Positions 52,713-61,747 of a stretch of DNA of 64,000 bases are shown here, piece by piece. Source of the stretch: Sphingopyxis macrogoltabida (lineage in GTDB: Bacteria; Pseudomonadota; Alphaproteobacteria; Sphingomonadales; Sphingomonadaceae). The stretch covers positions 2,790,501 through 2,854,500 of the forward strand of contig NZ_CP009429.1 in NCBI RefSeq assembly GCF_001314325.1. Direction: 5' to 3'. The notes under the pieces are model-generated. The model was given only the letters and a program-made list of their open reading frames with translations. It did no database searches and was not told the DNA's origin. Position 1 is the stretch's first letter. Each line of letters begins with the position of its first letter. The position numbers were made by a program, and so were the translations under genes.

Positions 52713-54260
52713 ATGCGAACACGATCATCACTGCCGTTTCGGACTGCCCCGCTCCGGGTCGAAGATTCGCCCAGTCACGGCACTCTTCTCGCCGCATTTC
52801 TCTCCTCTCTGTCGCTCGACGAGAGGTCAGGCTGTGCGGTTCTGTATGGCGCGGCGGTCCGCCATTTCCTGCATTGGCTGGACCTGCACGAGATCGCGAT
52901 CCGCACGATTGACGATCGGGCTGTCCGGCGGTTCGAGAAGCATCGGTGTCGGTGCCACCGGTATTCGGCGCAGCAAGCGCACTACAAGGCTGACCAAGCA
53001 GCAAGGGTCAGGCGCTTCGTCCGGTTCCTGGAAGATCAAGGCTACGTCGAAGTCGACGACGGGATCGACGATCTGCCACGGCACCTCGCTGACTATTCCG
53101 ATGCGATCGATCGCCTGCAACTCGCCGAGGGACCCGCGCAGGCCTATCGGTCCGAGGCCGAGCATTTCATGGCCTGGCTTCGCATTACGCGACGCCAATG
53201 GATCGATATCGACGACACGATCATCGACCAGTACGCTGCGCATGATTGCCGATGCCCGGTATGGCGCAAGCGCGGCAAGCTGGTCGCCACGGGCACGAAG
53301 CGGCGGCGGCGATGCGCACGGCACTTCGTCGAGTTCCTGCGAGGCCGCGGTGTCATCCCATCGGTTGAACCGGTGGCTGACGATGACCCGCACATGTCGG
53401 CTTACCTCACGTGGCTCAAGCAACATCGCGGCGTCACCGATGAGACGATCCGGCGCTACCGGACCGATATCAGACGGCTCATGCCGATGCTGGGCGAGCC
53501 TTCGCAATGGGATGCCGCCGGACTCAGGAGCGCATTTCAACGACGAAGCAAGGAGACGCCGGGCTCGGCATCGCTGCTCGTCACGATAATGAGGAGCTAC
53601 ATCCGGTTTCTGGTCGTGCGTGGCGAGTGCCGGCCTGCATTGTTGCATGCAGTTCCATCAGTGCAGCGCTACCGCCTTTCGACGCTGCCGCGCCACGTCG
53701 ACCCGGCAACGATCGAGAGGATCATTGCGGCCTGCCCGACAGATCGTCCGGTAGAAGTCCGGGACAAGGCCATCATTCTCCTGCTCGCCAGGCTCGGCCT
53801 GAGGGCTGCCGATGTTCAGGACATGCGTCTCGACGACATCGACTGGCGGTCCGGCCACCTGACGGTCAAGGGCAAGACGCGTCGACCGGACCGTCTGCCA
53901 TTGCCGCAGGATGTCGGCGACGCGATCTTGGCATATCTTGCGGCAGCCCGCCCGGAGGCCGCCGAAGAGCATCTGTTCCTGCGTGCACAAGCACCGTTTC
54001 GGCCATTCCGCTCGTCCGCCGAGATCGCGGGCATCGTCGCTCGAACGCGCGACCGCGGTGGGATCGAAGGAGTGTCGACCGGGTCGCACATATTCCGGCA
54101 TTCGCTTGCCACCAACCTGCTGCGCGCGGGCGCAGGCCTGGAGTCCGTTGGGACCATCCTGCGTCACAGCTCGCCTGAGACCACTGCCATCTACGCCAAG
54201 GTCGATCTGCCGATGCTCATGAAGATCGCGCAGCCATGGCCGGGAGAACCGTCATGCTGA
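52713..54260 (+). CDS. ritA: Large tyrosine recombinase RitA of RIT element 2
   Basis: 515 residues from the ATG at 52713 (AAGGAG 5 nt upstream), about 100 longer than RitA of RIT 1. The N-terminal half appears to hold extra SAM-like segments plus two Cys/His-rich clusters (HRCRCHRYS and HDCRCPVW), possibly metal-binding. The catalytic domain is complete: ARLGLRAADVQDMRLDDIDW, HIFRHSLATNLLRAG, LRHSSPETTAIYAKVD with the Tyr. Confidence 0.87.
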   Translation: MRTRSSLPFRTAPLRVEDSPSHGTLLAAFLSSLSLDERSGCAVLYGAAVRHFLHWLDLHEIAIRTIDDRAVRRFEKHRCRCHRYSAQQAHYKADQAARVRRFVRFLEDQGYVEVDDGIDDLPRHLADYSDAIDRLQLAEGPAQAYRSEAEHFMAWLRITRRQWIDIDDTIIDQYAAHDCRCPVWRKRGKLVATGTKRRRRCARHFVEFLRGRGVIPSVEPVADDDPHMSAYLTWLKQHRGVTDETIRRYRTDIRRLMPMLGEPSQWDAAGLRSAFQRRSKETPGSASLLVTIMRSYIRFLVVRGECRPALLHAVPSVQRYRLSTLPRHVDPATIERIIAACPTDRPVEVRDKAIILLLARLGLRAADVQDMRLDDIDWRSGHLTVKGKTRRPDRLPLPQDVGDAILAYLAAARPEAAEEHLFLRAQAPFRPFRSSAEIAGIVARTRDRGGIEGVSTGSHIFRHSLATNLLRAGAGLESVGTILRHSSPETTAIYAKVDLPMLMKIAQPWPGEPSC

Positions 54261-55168
54261 ACATGCACATTTCCAGATACGTCTCGCTCCATCGCAGCTT
54301 GGGACGGAAGTTCTCCGAACAGGAACGCTTGCTGCGCCAATACGCCGATTTCGCCGGCCGCGCCGGTGACCGGCACACCCAAGTGCAGCGCATTTACGAC
54401 TGGTGCCACACGGCAAGCTCGCAGAACGTGGCCCGCCATAGGTTCGACGCCGTACGTAACTTCAGCCTTTTCGCTCATGCTGAAGATCCAGCTCACGAGG
54501 TTCCGCCTGCGGGCGTCTTCGGTCGGGGCAAGCGGCCACGCCCGACCCCGACCATCATCGAACCGGAACAGGTCCGGGCGATCATGACCGCGGTATTGGA
54601 CGTTGCGCCCCAAGGCACGATCAGCCCGTACACGTATCATTATCTGTTCGGCCTGCTGGCGGCGACAGGTCTCCGGATTTCCGAGGCCCTCGCTCTTCAA
54701 TGCAACGATCTGGTCGAGGATGGCCTGATCGTCCGCAACGGCAAGTTCGGCAAGCAGCGGCTGATTACCTTGCAGCCATCGACCCGTCAGGCGCTCGAAG
54801 CATATCTCGCCACCCGAGCAAGGCTTGGCGCCACGGGCAATGACCTGTTCGTGACCATTCGGGGGAGAGCACCACACAAGGTGCGCGCCCACGTGGTGTT
54901 CGTCAGGCTGGCCCGGCAGCTCGGATACCGCGGACCGACCGGAACGGCCGGGATGCGGTTACACGACCTGCGGCACACTTTCGCCGTGCGTTCCCTTGAG
55001 TCCTGTCCGCGCGACAGGGAAGCCATCGCACACCACATGGCCGGACTCAGCGTATATCTGGGGCATGCGTCGGTCGCCAACACCTATTGGTATCTCGAGG
55101 CCACTCCGGTGCTGCTGCGCGATATCGCTGTCGCCAGCGAGCAACTTTACCGGGGAGAAGCGGCATGA
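54254..55168 (+). CDS. ritB: Tyrosine recombinase RitB of RIT element 2
   Basis: 304 residues from the ATG at 54254, chosen because GGGAG lies at normal distance; it overlaps the ritA stop by 7 nt. Motifs: TGLRISEALALQCNDL, LHDLRHTFAVRSL, LGHASVANTYWYLEATPVLL with the Tyr in the YWYLE context shared with RitB of RIT 1. Confidence 0.88.
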   Translation: MLNMHISRYVSLHRSLGRKFSEQERLLRQYADFAGRAGDRHTQVQRIYDWCHTASSQNVARHRFDAVRNFSLFAHAEDPAHEVPPAGVFGRGKRPRPTPTIIEPEQVRAIMTAVLDVAPQGTISPYTYHYLFGLLAATGLRISEALALQCNDLVEDGLIVRNGKFGKQRLITLQPSTRQALEAYLATRARLGATGNDLFVTIRGRAPHKVRAHVVFVRLARQLGYRGPTGTAGMRLHDLRHTFAVRSLESCPRDREAIAHHMAGLSVYLGHASVANTYWYLEATPVLLRDIAVASEQLYRGEAA

Positions 55169-56169
55169 CGGCACTCGCTCCGCACCTCTCGATCTACCTG
55201 CGTGAACATCTGCCGCGCGAACGTGCTGTCAGTCCGCACACGGTGAAGACCTATGCCAACTGCTTTGTCCTCCTGGTCCAGTTCGCTGCCGATCGGCTGA
55301 AGCGTCGGCCGACCGATCTCGAGATCGAGGATCTCGGCACCGACATGATCATGGCCTTCCTTGACCATGTCGAGAACGGTCGCGGCAGCTGTGTTCGGAC
55401 CCGCAATGGCAGGCTCGCCGCGATCCGGTCCTTCTTCCGCTACATCGAGTATCGTATTCCGGCCTGCCTGGATCAGGCCCTTCGCGTCAGATCGATCCCT
55501 ACCAAGAAGACCGACAAGGCGCTGATCGACTACCTCGACCGGGCAGAGATCAAGGCTTTGCTCGACGCCCCGGATCCCCGGACACGCCTTGGCACCCGCG
55601 ATCGCGCAATGCTGCATCTGGCCTATGCTGGCGGGCTGAGGGTGTCGGAACTCGTAACGCTACAACTGCGCGATTTCCCGGACCGCTTCCTGTCCACCGT
55701 GCACATCATGGGCAAGGGACGGCGTGAACGGGTCCTCCCGCTCTGGAAGGAGACTCAGTTCGCATTGCGCGCGTGGCTTGCGATCCGCCCCGATGCGCAA
55801 GCTGCCGAGATATTCCTCAATGCCAGCGGGCAACCCATGACCCGCGACGGATTTGCGTTCCGTTTGGCGGAGCACGTCAAGCGCGCGGCAGAGAAGCAGC
55901 CGTCGATCCTTGGCAAGCGCGTAACACCGCACGTGCTGCGCCACTCCTGCGCAATGCACACGCTCGCGGCGACAGGGGACATTCGCAAAGTCGCATTGTG
56001 GCTCGGCCATGCCAGCATCCAGAGCACCGAGACCTATTTGCGCGCCGATCCCGAGGAGAAGCTGCAGATTCTCGCGGCGCACGGCGCTCCTGCCATCAAG
56101 CCCGGGCGCTTCAAGCCGCCATCCGATGCCCTGATCACGATGCTCACCGACGTTCGAAGGCGGGCCTAG
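55165..56169 (+). CDS. ritC: Tyrosine recombinase RitC of RIT element 2
   Basis: 334 residues from the ATG at 55165 (ATGA overlap with ritB, GGGGAG upstream). Motifs: GGLRVSELVTLQLRDF, HVLRHSCAMHTLAATG and LGHASIQSTETYLRAD with the Tyr. It ends 31 nt before the right inverted repeat. Confidence 0.88.
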   Translation: MTALAPHLSIYLREHLPRERAVSPHTVKTYANCFVLLVQFAADRLKRRPTDLEIEDLGTDMIMAFLDHVENGRGSCVRTRNGRLAAIRSFFRYIEYRIPACLDQALRVRSIPTKKTDKALIDYLDRAEIKALLDAPDPRTRLGTRDRAMLHLAYAGGLRVSELVTLQLRDFPDRFLSTVHIMGKGRRERVLPLWKETQFALRAWLAIRPDAQAAEIFLNASGQPMTRDGFAFRLAEHVKRAAEKQPSILGKRVTPHVLRHSCAMHTLAATGDIRKVALWLGHASIQSTETYLRADPEEKLQILAAHGAPAIKPGRFKPPSDALITMLTDVRRRA

Positions 56170-56200
56170 CCCGTCTCCGGACAACCCCCTGGCACTCATA

Positions 56201-56285
56201 TTATCTGGAGTGAAATCATGGAAAACCGAAGGAAACCTGCGCCTACCGCCGCCACGCTCGACATAAACTGCGACTGCAAAGAATA
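56201..56285 (-). repeat. RIT-2 terminal inverted repeat, right (85 bp)
   Basis: Partner of 52589-52673. Read outward on the plus strand it carries the same ATG frame, which here ends at TAA in the adjacent palindrome after codons for KEYV. Confidence 0.93.
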
Positions 56286-56289
56286 TGTC

Positions 56290-56309
56290 TAATGTTGAGC
56301 TCAACATTA
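56290..56309. repeat. 20-bp perfect palindrome at RIT-2 right end
   Basis: TAATGTTGAGCTCAACATTA sits between the element-side GAATATGTC and the target-side CACGTATTC. Its TAA (read on the minus strand) ends the helicase N-terminal half. Same length and design as the spacer in RIT 1. Confidence 0.9.
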
Positions 56310-58775
56310 CACGTATTCGCGAGGGGAGAGATCGATTTCGAGTGCTTCACGTTCCGCATCGGAGAGATCAGCGAGGCGGCGGTTGAGCATGGCTTCGGCG
56401 GTCGAGACAAGTTGCACTACAACAGCGTTGCCGTCGGCAAGTGCCGTATCAATCGCAGGCAGCAGGCTCGGCAGTTTCATGGATAGAAGGAGCTGCGCGA
56501 AGAAGCGCTGCTTGGTGCCTTCAAACACCGAAAGCGCAGCCGATTTGGCACCTGAATTGAGTGTCTCGCCACTGTCAGTGTCGACGATCCGCGTTGCCTC
56601 GAGAGCTTCGCGCAGGTTGGCATGAATGATTGCCCAGGCGTCTGCATAGGCGTCATAAACCGCTACCTGGTCGGGGGTCAGGCAATGCTCGAGAATCTCG
56701 TACTCAACTCCGGCGAATGAAAGTGCCCTCGCCGCGTACAGCCCCAGTGACTTCAGATCGCGCGCAACCAGTTCCATTGCAGCGATACCGCCATCGCGGA
56801 TATCTGCGACGAAGGCTTCGCGATTGGCAAAAGCCGTCTCGGGACCCCAGAGGCCAAGACGGGTGGCATAGGCGAGATTATTGACGTCGGATGCCCCGGT
56901 CGCCGAAGCGTAGAGCACGCGGGCGCGCGGCAGCAGATTCTGGATGCGAACACCGGCAATGCCCTGCTCCGATCCCTTGACCTTACCACGTGAGCCCTCC
57001 CCGCCTGCGGCGTTGGCCATCGCATGGGCTTCGTCGAAGACGATGAGCCCGTCGAAGTCCTCCCCTGCCCATTCGAGAATCTGATCGAGCCGGGTCGCGT
57101 CGCTTCGACCCGAACGCAGTGTCGGATAAGTCACGAAGAGTATGCCCTCGCGCATCCCGATCGGGACACCGAGCTTCCATTGGCCAAGGGGCTGGACATC
57201 GATGGGAAGGCCGCCGAGCGCGCTCCAGTCGCGGCGGGCATCTTCGAGCAGAGCTTCGTTCTTGGAAATCCAGATGTGGCGCCGTTCATTCCTCACCCAC
57301 CGGTCGAGGATGACAGATGCGACTTGTCTGCCTTTACCTGCGCCAGTTCCGTCACCAAGAAAGTAGCCCATGCGGTAGGCGTGCCCCTCAGCGCTCGCCT
57401 TCAAAGCGCAGCCCATGTCGTCGGGCTCGAACCGGCCCGGCAGATCGCGGGCATGCGCGCTTGCGGCATAGATCAGGGTCTCGGCCTGCGCAGCGGATAG
57501 GACGCCTCCAGCAATGATACTCGAAGGAAGCTGAGGCACCACTTCAGGCACGGGTGCGGTTATCGAACCCATCGCGACAGATTCGACCAGCGGGGTCGGG
57601 TGGGAGACCGCATCCGCAATTGAGATCCGGCTCGGCCGGTAGGGCAAATAATGCCCAACCTGGCTTTCGATCGGCGCAGGTGCTTCGAGCGGAGTAAAAT
57701 CAAGCGGCAGGATCGACGGCACCGCAGCGGTTGGATGGACCTTAAGTGGAACTGGTTTCGCCCTGTTCGCCACCAGTCGAAGCGGCAATGCTGGCTTGAT
57801 GCCGATGCTGGGTCCCGCGGGCAGGCTTACCCGGTCAGGGAGCATATCGATCAGCAGATGAAGCTCGGCAAAGTTTGCCGGCTGGGCGATGATCGGGCTG
57901 GTACCATCCTCAGCTTTGTCGAGAACCACGAGCCGGGTTGAGATTGAGGTGCCCTGCTTGATGAAACCGCGCTCAATCGTCGCGTTGAGGCGCAACGAGA
58001 GGGGACCAGCGATCCCGGCGAGGAACTTCGGAAGCTCGAACCATTCGGGCATCACAGCGACCAGGCGGCCACCGGGCATAAGGCGCTTCCAGGCAGAACG
58101 TAAGTGCCGGTCGCCAGTGCGGCTATCGTGGCCCCTCTCGATACCGTGTGAATAGGGCGGGTTCATCAGCACCACGCTCGGACCCACGTCGGGCGTGAGA
58201 AGTTCGTCGATCAGTTCCCCGTCAAATCCCGTGACTGTCGCCTCCGGAAACACAGTGCCCAAGCATTCGCGGCGCAGCGGCGATATCTCGTTGAGAGCGA
58301 GACGCGCAGCTGCCTTTGCTGCCCATACGCCCAGCATCCCGGTCCCGGCCGACGGTTCGAGAACCAGTTCAGCGGCAGAAATCGCGCATGCCTTTGCAGC
58401 CATCCAGGCCAGACGGGGCGGCGTCGCGAATTGTTGCCACTCGATCTGCTCGTCGCTCCGGTTGGACTGGGTCGGGACCAGACCTTCAAGGCGCGTGAAA
58501 GCCTCATCGGCAAAGCTGGATGACATTGCAGGTGAGAATTCAGTTGCCTGCGCCAGGAACAGCACCTGCGCCAATTCAAGTGCGGCATGGGCATCGCGTA
58601 CGGACCAGCGTCCTTCGGCGTCGCTACCGCCGAAGTGATCGGCCATCATTGCATTCACAGTGACCCGTGAAATTGCTTGATCTGCAGCGAGCCGCGCGGC
58701 CAGCGCCCTCGCCGCAGCCAGCACTTGCGGCTCGGCGGGATCGGAGAATGCGAAAGCGGTATTTGCGTGTGACAT
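56307..58775 (-). CDS. Strawberry-notch helicase, N-terminal half with RIT-supplied stop
   Basis: 822 codons from the ATG at 58775 (AGGAGG upstream). An N-terminal methyltransferase-like domain has the SAM motif LVLEPSAGTGMLGVWAAKA (about residues 138-156) and VVLMNPPYSHG (about 201-211). A SNF2/DEAD-like RecA1 domain follows with GDGTGAGKGRQ (about 474-484) and DEAHAM (about 581-586). It ends SPREYV and then TAA from the RIT palindrome. Intact homologues on mobile elements are single proteins of about 1,400 residues; function is thought to be DNA remodelling or defence-evasion, not proven. Confidence 0.87.
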   Translation of the reverse strand: MSHANTAFAFSDPAEPQVLAAARALAARLAADQAISRVTVNAMMADHFGGSDAEGRWSVRDAHAALELAQVLFLAQATEFSPAMSSSFADEAFTRLEGLVPTQSNRSDEQIEWQQFATPPRLAWMAAKACAISAAELVLEPSAGTGMLGVWAAKAAARLALNEISPLRRECLGTVFPEATVTGFDGELIDELLTPDVGPSVVLMNPPYSHGIERGHDSRTGDRHLRSAWKRLMPGGRLVAVMPEWFELPKFLAGIAGPLSLRLNATIERGFIKQGTSISTRLVVLDKAEDGTSPIIAQPANFAELHLLIDMLPDRVSLPAGPSIGIKPALPLRLVANRAKPVPLKVHPTAAVPSILPLDFTPLEAPAPIESQVGHYLPYRPSRISIADAVSHPTPLVESVAMGSITAPVPEVVPQLPSSIIAGGVLSAAQAETLIYAASAHARDLPGRFEPDDMGCALKASAEGHAYRMGYFLGDGTGAGKGRQVASVILDRWVRNERRHIWISKNEALLEDARRDWSALGGLPIDVQPLGQWKLGVPIGMREGILFVTYPTLRSGRSDATRLDQILEWAGEDFDGLIVFDEAHAMANAAGGEGSRGKVKGSEQGIAGVRIQNLLPRARVLYASATGASDVNNLAYATRLGLWGPETAFANREAFVADIRDGGIAAMELVARDLKSLGLYAARALSFAGVEYEILEHCLTPDQVAVYDAYADAWAIIHANLREALEATRIVDTDSGETLNSGAKSAALSVFEGTKQRFFAQLLLSMKLPSLLPAIDTALADGNAVVVQLVSTAEAMLNRRLADLSDAEREALEIDLSPREYV

Positions 58776-58878
58776 GAGAGACCTCCTGAAGAGGCCCTGG
58801 GTTTGTCCGGGTGTCCGTTCGGATGGATCCGCCCGGGGGCCTCACAAGGCCCCAAGCCCGCTTTCCTCTAACCGACAT

Positions 58879-59787
58879 TCAGACCGCAGCTCGGACTGAG
58901 CGCATGAGCACATCATTCCAGTCGTCGCCGGTTAGCTCCGGACGCCTGGTGACAATCAGCCGCCCTTCGCAAGCGTAGGCCTCTCGCGCACGCTCTTCAG
59001 CAAGGCGCCCGCCCGCATCATTGTCGACAAAGAGATATAGCTGGTGCACCGATTCCGGGATTGTGGCCAAGCCGAAGCGTTCGTTTCCTAGCGTCGCCCA
59101 GCAGGGAACCTTGAACATTTGCATCGCTGAGAGGGCCGTTTCGTTTCCTTCTGCGAGGCCAAGGCGTCCCTCATCCGGGTGCGCGAAACGCACCGCCCCA
59201 GAACCGGGGCTGCCTAACGCACGCCTGGGCTGATCGAAAGAAGCCAAACTAGTTTTGTCGAGGTCGAGGAAGGAGCGATGCAGCGCGAGAATTCCGGCAT
59301 CATTGCGCACGGCCGCGACCATCGCGGGAAGAAACCGGACAGCACCCTTTGGCCCCAGAGGCATACGCGGGTGGAAACGCAGCTCCGGCGAAGCAATCGT
59401 GATGCCTCTGGACACGAGGTACTTTTCGGCGGGGCTGCCAGCGATGGTCGACGCCTCACGCCAGAGCCTCAGCGCATTGCGATTGGCGACTTCCTCGCGC
59501 GGTTCGGCCACGATCGGACCACTCGTGCCGTCGAACAGATCCGCAATTCGTATTCCGAGCCCGGCCATGGCTTCTATCACCGCCTCGTTCGTGCAGCCGG
59601 CAAAGCAATGAACAAGAATTGCGCGCTTTCCGAGCGTGATGCTTAGCGAAGGAGTGCGGTCGTCGTGGGCCGGGCAGCAGCACATTCCGCGCGAACGCGA
59701 CCAGGCACCGCCCAGCTGCTCGACTATCTTGCGCGCGCGGGTTTCCAGTTGCAGACCTTGGAATTGGGATGATCGGTGTTGGTGCAT
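58879..59787 (-). CDS. Toprim/CHC2 primase-like protein
   Basis: 302 residues from the ATG at 59787 (GGAG upstream); the frame extends to 59868 without family content. The CHC2-type zinc motif (CCCPAHDDRTPSLSI, VHCFAGC) is followed by a DUF7146-like linker and a Toprim domain with LGLAEGNETALSAM and LFVDNDAGG. It probably primes DNA synthesis during transfer or replication of the element; adjacent to the helicase gene it fits a replication module. Confidence 0.85.
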   Translation of the reverse strand: MHQHRSSQFQGLQLETRARKIVEQLGGAWSRSRGMCCCPAHDDRTPSLSITLGKRAILVHCFAGCTNEAVIEAMAGLGIRIADLFDGTSGPIVAEPREEVANRNALRLWREASTIAGSPAEKYLVSRGITIASPELRFHPRMPLGPKGAVRFLPAMVAAVRNDAGILALHRSFLDLDKTSLASFDQPRRALGSPGSGAVRFAHPDEGRLGLAEGNETALSAMQMFKVPCWATLGNERFGLATIPESVHQLYLFVDNDAGGRLAEERAREAYACEGRLIVTRRPELTGDDWNDVLMRSVRAAV

Positions 59788-59914
59788 GGGGGCATCTCCA
59801 TTGTAACGTGCCTCCACCCGCGCAGCCTCCGCTCTGCGTCGCTGACGTTTCATTTTCCTACATCGCATGTTCTATATATGTTCTTTCCCGATTCGACCAC
59901 CAAAGGATTCGGGA

Positions 59915-60574
59915 ATGAGACTGAAATGGGCAGTAGTTGCAGCGGCAACGACAGGATTTGGGTCCGTCCTCCCCGCTCACGCGCAGGAACTTGAGCCCAC
60001 TCAGATGACCGTTGCCTCGGAGTTGACGACCGATGGCTTCCGCGTTGCAGAAGGAACCGATGGCTTCCTTCTCGTCGAACACGGCATTTGGAGAATGCCT
60101 CCAGCGGGCTCGTCCGAGCCGCCGGCGACCGATGCGGGTCGAACCTATTTGCCCTATCGATATCCAAAGCCCCAAGGCAGCGCGCCATCCGGCTTCCGTC
60201 GGGCAAGCTACCTTCCTCATGTTTACGCTGCTGAGGCTCAATACTCGCTACCAAGTGGCCTTCTCGACGCTCTTGTATGGACGGAATCACGATATAATCC
60301 CATGGCCATCAGCAAGGCAGGCGCCGCAGGTTTGGGACAATTGATGCCAGGGACAGCGCGGGACCTTGGCGTTTCAAATCGCTTCGATCCCAAGGCGAAC
60401 ATCTTGGGTGCGGCCAGATATCTACGCCAGATGCTCGACAAATTCGGGGTAGTTCATCTCGCCCTCGCTGCCTACAATGCGGGCCCTGGCGCCGTCGAGC
60501 GGGCCGGCGGTATCCCACGTAATGGCGAGACACCGGCCTATGTGCGCGACGTGCTGCGTCATTGGCAATTTTGA
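59915..60574 (+). CDS. Lytic transglycosylase (SLT family, VirB1-like)
   Basis: 219 residues from the ATG at 59915. A Sec signal peptide ends near AHA/QE (residue 25). The SLT domain has the catalytic Glu in [10 protein letters not shown], then [18 protein letters not shown] and [16 protein letters not shown]. Such small periplasmic enzymes open peptidoglycan for type IV secretion machines, but no virB/tra gene is in the window, so that use is inference. It is divergent from the Toprim gene. Confidence 0.88.
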   Translation: MRLKWAVVAAATTGFGSVLPAHAQELEPTQMTVASELTTDGFRVAEGTDGFLLVEHGIWRMPPAGSSEPPATDAGRTYLPYRYPKPQGSAPSGFRRASYLPHVYAAEAQYSLPSGLLDALVWTESRYNPMAISKAGAAGLGQLMPGTARDLGVSNRFDPKANILGAARYLRQMLDKFGVVHLALAAYNAGPGAVERAGGIPRNGETPAYVRDVLRHWQF

Positions 60575-60588
60575 GCAGGGGGTGGTTT

Positions 60589-60798
60589 GTGAGTTCCGGT
60601 CGAATACGCGTGTCGGGAATGCTGAGCCGCGGACGACGCGGAATGATCCTGACCACGAAATCGGACGAGGTTTGGATCGTCGAAAGCGAGGAAGTTACCG
60701 ACGATCTCATCGGTTCGAACGTGATTGTCGAAGGCGTCGTTGCAGGCATGGATCGCCTACGCGCCGACTGGATTGGCGCGGGCAGTCATCTTTCTTGA
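60589..60798 (+). CDS. DUF5818-like small protein
   Basis: 69 residues from a GTG at 60589, preceded by AGGGGG 8 nt upstream and 14 nt after the transglycosylase stop. RIRVSGMLSRGRRGMILTTK, a WIVES strand and VEGVVAGMDRL match the small beta-barrel of DUF5818. Function unknown. Its end overlaps the integrase 3' end by 13 nt in opposite orientation. Confidence 0.65.
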   Translation: MSSGRIRVSGMLSRGRRGMILTTKSDEVWIVESEEVTDDLIGSNVIVEGVVAGMDRLRADWIGAGSHLS

Positions 60799-61747
60799 TT
60801 CTGGGGAGGATATTTCGCGACGAGCAGTAGAACCTCCCTACCCCACAGTGCGAGAGCTTCGCGTTTTTCATTCGTGTACTGATGCCGATGATAGACCCCG
60901 GCGACGCCAGCCATTGCCGAGCCGGACTGATGATTGAGAACGGCTTCTGAAACGACCAGCGGTATTCCAATCCTTTGCAGTCCGGTCGCCACCGTCCGGC
61001 GAATGTCATGCATGGTAAAATGAGCGGCTTCATAGCCGAGTTTCTCGTCCACGCTTGCCCTTATCCGCTTCCAGGCCTTTGACAGCCCACTGACACTGTT
61101 TGTGCTGGTGACCTTGGATGCCAATAGAATTTGGGATTGCTTGTGAGCATCTTCAGGCGCGATCCCGGCGGCCGTGAAGATGTCGGTGACGACCTCGAGA
61201 GCCTGTGCGGATAAAGGCACCACATTTGCCTTGCCGTTTTTCGCTCTATCTCCTGGTACAGTCCAGACTTTCCCCTTGAAGTCGAATTCGTCGCAAGTGG
61301 CGTCGAGCACCTCTCCCCGGCGCTGGGCCGTGAGAATCAACATCTGCACAAGATGACCAAACGGATAGCCATCCTCGACGGCGGCTTGCCACAGTGCAGC
61401 GACCTCTCGATCGCTGAGCACCCGGTCGCGAGGCTCGCTCCTTTTTGGGCGCCAGGCGTCCCGGCACGGATTGGCTGGCAAATGTTCAAGTCTGGTGAGC
61501 GCCCATGAGTAGAACGTCGAAAGGTGCCGATAAACGATGCGAGCCATCGTCAGGGTTTCCTTGCCCCGCTCAAATGCGATCTTCTCTACGAAGCGGCTGA
61601 CGTCGCTTCGGGTGATCGAATCGGCGAGGCGGTCGCCTAGCTCAGGTTCAATGTACTTGCGGAAAACCCGGTCGAACTCATTCGCGCTCCGCTTTTTGCC
61701 GACGATCTGTTGAGCCAGGTATGTCTCGTATAGTTCAGCGACGGTGC

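Larger units (their letters stand above)
52585..56309 (+). mobile_element. RIT element 2 (recombinase in trio)
   Basis: Three overlapping tyrosine-recombinase genes between perfect 85-bp inverted repeats (52589-52673 and 56201-56285). A target-derived copy of CACGTATTC is at each junction (52585-52593 and 56310-56318). A perfect 20-bp palindrome (56290-56309) lies at the right end only. Deleting 52594-56318 restores the strawberry-notch frame exactly (1,412 codons). As with RIT 1, the trio is antisense to its target gene. Confidence 0.9.

Noticed and set aside
52713..56169. Three tyrosine recombinases as integron or phage integrases
   Set aside because: Three overlapping genes in a row between inverted repeats, with the same order in a second copy type, is the RIT arrangement; no attC sites or gene cassettes are seen.
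59915..60574. Evidence for a type IV secretion system
   Set aside because: The transglycosylase alone is not enough; no VirB/Tra ATPase, coupling protein or relaxase is seen in the window.
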